The position numbers were made by a program, and so were the translations under genes. DNA of 64,000 nt, from contig CALYLW010000012.1 in the NCBI GenBank assembly GCA_944989445.1, forward strand, positions 1,581,501 to 1,645,500. The letters are read 5' to 3'. The DNA is from Ampullaceana balthica (taxonomy: Eukaryota > Mollusca > Gastropoda > Lymnaeidae). Positions 58,901-64,000 of this stretch are shown here, one piece after another; within the stretch, counting starts at the first letter, position 1, and every line of letters starts with the position of its first letter. The notes under the pieces were generated by a model that was given only the letters and a program-made list of their open reading frames with translations, did no database searches and was not told where the DNA came from.

Positions 58901-61900
58901 AGGTTATTGATACGTGAGTGATGTCAGATAGATTATTGATACGTGAGTGATGAGAGATAGGTTATTGATACGTGAGTGATGTCAGATAGATTATTGATAC
59001 GTGAGTGATGAGAGATAGGTTATTGATACGTGAGTGATGTCAGATAGATTATTGATACGTGAGTGATGAGAGATAGGTTATTGATACGTGAGTGATGTCA
59101 GATAGATTATTGATACGTGAGTGATGAGAGATAGGTTATTGATACGTGAGTGATGTCAGATAGATTATTGATACGTGAGTGATGAGAGATAGGTTATTGA
59201 AACGTGAGTGATGACAGATAGATTATTGATACGTGAGTGATGAGAGATAGATTATTGATACGTGAGTGATGAGAGATAGGTTATTGATACGTGAGTGATG
59301 TCAGATAGATTATTGATACGTGAGTGATGAGAGATAGGTTATTGAAACGTGAGTGATGTCAGATAGATTATTGATACGTGAGTGATGAGAGATAGGTTAT
59401 TGAAACGTGAGTGATGTCAGATAGATTATTGATACGTGAGTGATGAGAGATAGGTTATTGATACGTGAGTGATGTCAGATAGATTATTGATACGTGAGTG
59501 ATGAGAGATAGGTTATTGATACGTGAGTGATGTCAGATAGATTATTGATACGTGAGTGATGAGAGATAGGTTATTGATACGTGAGTGATGTCAGATAGAT
59601 TATTGATACGTGAGTGATGAGAGATAGGTTATTGATACGTGAGTGATGTCAGATAGATTATTGATACGTGAGTGATGAGAGATAGGTTATTGAAACGTGA
59701 GTGATGACAGATAGATTATTGATACGTGAGTGATGAGAGATAGATTATTGATACGTGAGTGATGAGAGATAGGTTATTGATACGTGAGTGATGTCAGATA
59801 GATTATTGATACGTGAGTGATGAGAGATAGGTTATTGATACGTGAGTGATGAGAGATAGATTATTGATACGTGAGTGATGAGAGATAGATTATTGATACG
59901 TGAGTGATGAGAGATAGATTATTGATACGTGAGTGATGAGAGATAGGTTATTGAAACGTGAGTGATGAGAGATAGATTATTGATACGTGAGTGATGAGAG
60001 ATAGGTTATTGATACGTGAGTGATGACAGATAGGTTATTGATACGTGAGTGATGAGAGATAGGTTATTGAAACGTGAGTGATGTCAGATAGATTATTGAT
60101 ACGTGAGTGATGAGAGATAGGTTATTGAAACGTGAGTGATGTCAGATAGATTATTGATACGTGAGTGATGAGAGATAGGTTATTGAAACGTGAGTGATGT
60201 CAGATAGATTATTGATACGTGAGTGATGAGAGATAGGTTATTGATACGTGAGTGATGTCAGATAGATTATTGATACGTGAGTGATGAGAGATAGGTTATT
60301 GATACGTGAGTGATGTCAGATAGATTATTGATACGTGAGTGATGAGAGATAGGTTATTGAAACGTGAGTGATGACAGATAGATTATTGATACGTGAGTGA
60401 TGAGAGATAGATTATTGATACGTGAGTGATGAGAGATAGGTTATTGATACGTGAGTGATGTCAGATAGATTATTGATACGTGAGTGATGAGAGATAGGTT
60501 ATTGATACGTGAGTGATGAGAGATAGATTATTGATACGTGAGTGATGAGAGATAGATTATTGATACGTGAGTGATGAGAGATAGATTATTGATACGTGAG
60601 TGATGAGAGATAGGTTATTGAAACGTGAGTGATGAGAGATAGATTATTGATACGTGAGTGATGAGAGATAGGTTATTGATACGTGAGTGATGACAGATAG
60701 GTTATTGATACATGAGTGATGACATATAGATTATTGATACGTGAGAGATGACAGATAGATTATTGATACGTGAGTGATGAGAGATAGGTTATTGATACGT
60801 GGGTGATGACAGATAGATTATTGATACGTGAGTGATGAAAGATAGATTATTGATACGTGAGTGATGAGAGATAGGTTATTGATACGTGAGTGATGAAAGA
60901 TAGATTATTGATACGTGAGTGATGAAAGATAGATTATTGATACGTGAGTGATGAAAGATAGATTATTGATACGTGAGTGATGAGAGATAGGTTATTGATA
61001 CGTGAGTGATGAGAGATAGGTTATTGATACGTGAGTGATGAAAGATAGATTATTGATACGTGAGTGATGAGAGATAGGTTATTGATACGTGAGTGATGAG
61101 AGATAGGTTATTGATACGTGGGTGATGACAGATAGATTATTGATACGTGAGTGATGAAAGATAGATTATTGATACGTGAGTGATGAGAGATAGGTTATTG
61201 AAACGTGAGTGATGTCAGATAGATTATTGATACGTGAGTGATGAGAGATAGGTTATTGATACGTGAGTGATGAGAGATAGATTATTGATACGTGAGTGAT
61301 GAGAGATAGGTTATTGATACGTGAGTGATGACAGATAGATTATTGATACGTGAGTGATGAGAGATAGGTTATTGATACGTGAGTGATGACAGATAGATTA
61401 TTGATACGTGAGTGATGAGAGATAGGTTATTGATACGTGAGTGATGAGAGATAGGTTATTGATACGTGAGTGATGAGAGATAGGTTATTGATACGTGAGT
61501 GATGACAGATAGATTATTGATACGTGAGTGATGAGAGATAGGTTATTGATACGTGAGTGATGACAGATAGGTTATTGATACATGAGTGATGACATATAGA
61601 TTATTGATACGTGAGAGATGACAGATAGATTATTGATACGTGAGTGATGAGAGATAGGTTATTGATACGTGGGTGATGACAGATAGATTATTGATACGTG
61701 AGTGATGAAAGATAGATTATTGATACGTGAGTGATGAGAGATAGGTTATTGATACGTGAGTGATGAAAGATAGATTATTGATACGTGAGTGATGAAAGAT
61801 AGATTATTGATACGTGAGTGATGAAAGATAGATAATTGATACGTGAGTGATGACAGATAGATTATTGATACGTGAGTGATGTCAGAAAGGTTATTGATAA

Positions 61901-61906
61901 AAAGAA
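52951..61906. repeat. Giant 29-bp satellite, about 309 copies, with higher-order structure
   Basis: An unbroken head-to-tail array of a 29-bp unit containing ACGTGAGTGATG, with TCA/AGA/ACA/AAA, then GATAG(G/A)TTATTGA(A/T). Most variation lies at three sites. Higher-order periods read from marker units are 609 bp (21 units; markers 53674, 54283, 54892), 464 bp (16 units; 56777, 57241), a 58-bp dimer pattern at about 58.4-59.7 kb, 493 bp (17 units; 59211, 59704) and 870 bp (30 units; 60711, 61581). The left end is rich in TCA/GAAAC units, the centre in AGA/GAAAC and the right in GATAC with ACA/AAA. All frames have stops. The + strand is G-rich over C (about 9 to 2 per unit). Confidence 0.97.
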
Positions 61907-62595
61907 GGAAGAACTAATTCTCATCGTTTGCGTGACTAAACTGTAACGGTCATGTGTCCCCGATTCAGTATTATAAGACCAAGGCAATTTTAGTTAATAA
62001 TGGGTTATAATTTAAAGGATAAAAATAGCATTTTGACAAAAGTCTGTTCATTCATTCCGAGCTGCCGACTACTTGTATCATTTAGTGGATGCTAAAACTC
62101 TAAACAATATCTTATGGCTATGGCTTGGTGGATAATTGAAAAATTACGGGAGTGAGCTCCCCTTAATATTCTATATGTAAAAGTTAGGTTTGGGAGGGCA
62201 CTTAAAGTGGAATTGGACTATAGAAAAGTTAGGTTTATGGAATCTTAAGATTTTTGAGAAACCGGAAAAAAAGAGTAAAATCCCACTTCCGGTTACAGGA
62301 AATCCCTCAAAAGTTGATAGAAATTGTCCTATAGGATCTAATACTTATATATGAAATTTCGTCTTCCTAACTGAAACGGTACTCAGGCTATAGTGTTCAA
62401 ACAGATACACAGACACGCACACATACAGAAAATATTTTAAAATTGGGTTATTCAGACTAAATAGGGTTTAAAACTTCTAAATTTATCAAAATCTCTAATT
62501 CTTTTGCATGATTACTATACTTTATCCCTCAACTACGTGTACGAGAAAGTGAAAATGTATTAATGTTAAAAAGGAGGACAAAATGGAAGGCAATG
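61907..62595. other. Flank with possible old repeat
   Basis: Contains AACCGGAA...TTCCGGTT (about 62261-62295), capable of a small hairpin, and a run ending CAGATACACAGACACGCACA typical of old dispersed repeats. Two AAAAGTTAGGTTT copies occur about 50 bp apart. No gene. Confidence 0.4.
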
Positions 62596-62750
62596 TATGA
62601 TAGACTGTGTATGACAGACCGTGTATGACAGACTGTGTATGACAGACAGTGTATGACAGACTGTGTATGACGGACTGTGTGTGACAGACTGTGTATGGCA
62701 GACTTTGTATGACGGACTGTGTATGGCAGACTGTGTATGACAAACAGAGA
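62596..62750. repeat. 14-bp minisatellite, about 11 copies
   Basis: Tandem GACTGTGTATGACA units with single-base variants (GACCGTG, GACAGTG, TATGGCA, GACGGA). Three units make 14 codons, giving minus-strand artefact frames of HTQSVIHSLSYTVC type in all three phases. Confidence 0.95.
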
Positions 62751-64000
62751 AATGAGATCGGTTACAAAACTGAAGCAGATCAAAACACCCTGGTGAGCAA
62801 CAACAGACACGAGTACCAGGGTGAAGTAGGATATAACCCAACATCAAAGAGCTCTGATGAGGTCTAAATGTGCAGCGATCGGCGTTCTGACAATGGCCGC
62901 AGATCCTGGCTGGCTTCGGTCAAACAGGAAAATCACCCGCAAGAAGAAGAGAAACACACCCAAAAAAAAACAATTAAAAAAAAACAAAAAAATAACAACA
63001 AAGTGGAAGAAAAAAAGTCCCGCGACATGTAAGGAAGCCGGAAGTGTCTCCAACAACAAAAACAAAGAAAATCGATAAACGATAGTAAGCTCCCTTTGAT
63101 GTGAACACAGAGTGATTTGCACTAAATTAGGATAGCCCCCCCCCCTTTTCTCTCGTACAATCCAATACCCCCAAACATTTTTTTTTAAAATATTTAACAA
63201 CGAAAAACGGAAATAAAGGGGGGGGGGAGGGAAAAAAAACTCATTTTCTACTTTCTGTGTCGGGCATAATAATTCTGCCAATGGAATCTTGGTGTGAATA
63301 ACAATATATCTTTATTATGTAAAATACTTTTGAGACCGAAACCTGCCCTCTTTCCGTCACAGTGTGGAACTCCTGAACAATGGGCATTTAAAAAAGTGTT
63401 TTGTTATTTTCATTGTTTCGTGACATAAAACTTTTTGAAATTCTTTTATTTGTACCGTTATCTGGGTAACAAGTTAAGAAAAACAAGAGCATAGGGTGGG
63501 GAGGGGTGGGTTGAGAGGACAGCTTGATGTTTGTGACGTCCAGCGTCATCGATTTCCCACTTATCTCGCGCTGGAATGGACAACTGGACAACAGATGCGG
63601 GCGAGGGCATACTGGTCTACCTTACTGTAACGAAGTTCAAGTGTCACGTGCACGGGGCTTCGAGAGTAACGACTACCTGTCATGGCTTCATTCGTTTGGC
63701 TGGCGTTAGAACCAAGGCACCTTGCGGACAGAGTGGAGTTTGTTGTTTTCTCAGGGATTGTGATGACAATGTTAGGGTGGAAAACCCATTAAGTAACAGA
63801 AAATTATCTATTTAAAAAAATCGATTTCCAGAATCACCAAATGGTGAATGGTCGGGTGCCAGCAGTGCTCCTGACCCTTTGTAGTCGATTATCCCCTCTT
63901 TTTATCCAATTGAAACGTCCAAGGCAACCCATGAGAATAATTGACAATAGCTTCTAAATAAAGAAATAAGGGCTGCGGAAATTAACGATTAATTAATCGA
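62751..64000. other. No confidently recognised genes
   Basis: Purine-rich A/AAG stretch at 62930-63060, C and G homopolymers near 63137 and 63218. A moderately GC-rich part at 63520-63760 has overlapping plus-strand frames of 61-79 codons without recognised motifs; an exon there cannot be excluded. Confidence 0.35.

Noticed and set aside
52951..61906. Box C snoRNA motif (GTGATGA) repeated in the 29-bp units
   Set aside because: The matching D box (CTGA) and terminal stems are absent, so the resemblance is a by-product of the repeat.
62522..62847. Three overlapping minus-strand frames of 73-93 codons with HTQSVIHS-type repeats
   Set aside because: All three phases of a 14-bp minisatellite; no evidence of translation.

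Overview
The window looks like repeat-dense, gene-poor DNA from an invertebrate animal genome. Several signs point to a lophotrochozoan, plausibly a gastropod mollusc, but the species is not certain. These signs are a low overall GC content, no long intact reading frames, splice-type boundaries, tRNA-derived SINE sequences, hAT, Helitron and LINE debris, an LTR element with a tRNA-Leu type primer site as in molluscan gypsy-like elements, and an extraordinary number of minisatellites. No complete protein-coding gene, rRNA, functional tRNA or CRISPR array was found. Most open frames are either minisatellites whose unit length is a multiple of three or chance frames.

Layout. 1-9.2 kb: mostly single-copy-looking AU-rich DNA with T-tracts, one 21-bp minisatellite, two detached LINE 3' tails and a possible terminal coding exon at 2.36 kb followed by 3'UTR-like sequence. 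9.3-11.7 kb: a tRNA-Val-derived relic, a Helitron-like element ending in a perfect hairpin plus CTAG, a nearly homogeneous 33-bp satellite of about 30 copies with a diverged inverted piece beside it, and a 21-bp array. 13.5-14.6 kb: a 30-bp array of about 36 copies. 15.4-17.8 kb: the 3' end of a LINE, then a GC-richer island whose minus strand holds a Cys-rich frame resembling a thyroglobulin type-1 domain. 19-21.5 kb: two hAT MITEs (one with a perfect 8-bp target duplication) and a 22-bp array. 23-31 kb: further short arrays, a second inverted Helitron-like copy, a near-perfect 78-bp-arm hairpin, a larger diverged inverted repeat and a G-rich MITE. 34-40 kb: a microsatellite, another LINE 3' end, a decayed LINE reverse transcriptase interrupted by a 349-bp LTR-retrotransposon remnant with target duplication, and a SINE. 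44.9-51.8 kb: a dense transposon cluster, with a small Helitron, a three-level nest of TIR elements around a hAT transposase relic, a 1.94-kb internally deleted hAT with intact 8-bp target duplication, and a 0.7-kb TIR element. 52.95-61.9 kb: a single 29-bp satellite of roughly 309 copies with several layers of higher-order repetition. 62-64 kb: a 14-bp array and unremarkable flank.

No interacting gene set or operon-like system is visible. The coherent story is structural: repeated insertion of cut-and-paste, rolling-circle and retro-elements, plus very active local tandem amplification. The best candidates for follow-up are the 29-bp higher-order satellite, the Helitron-like family with a palindromic GCGGCGTA/TACGCCGC end, the miniature LTR element inside the LINE, the hAT element carrying its own 18-bp minisatellite, and the Cys-rich exon candidate at 17.5-17.8 kb. 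Element boundaries quoted with target duplications were read directly; others are approximate.
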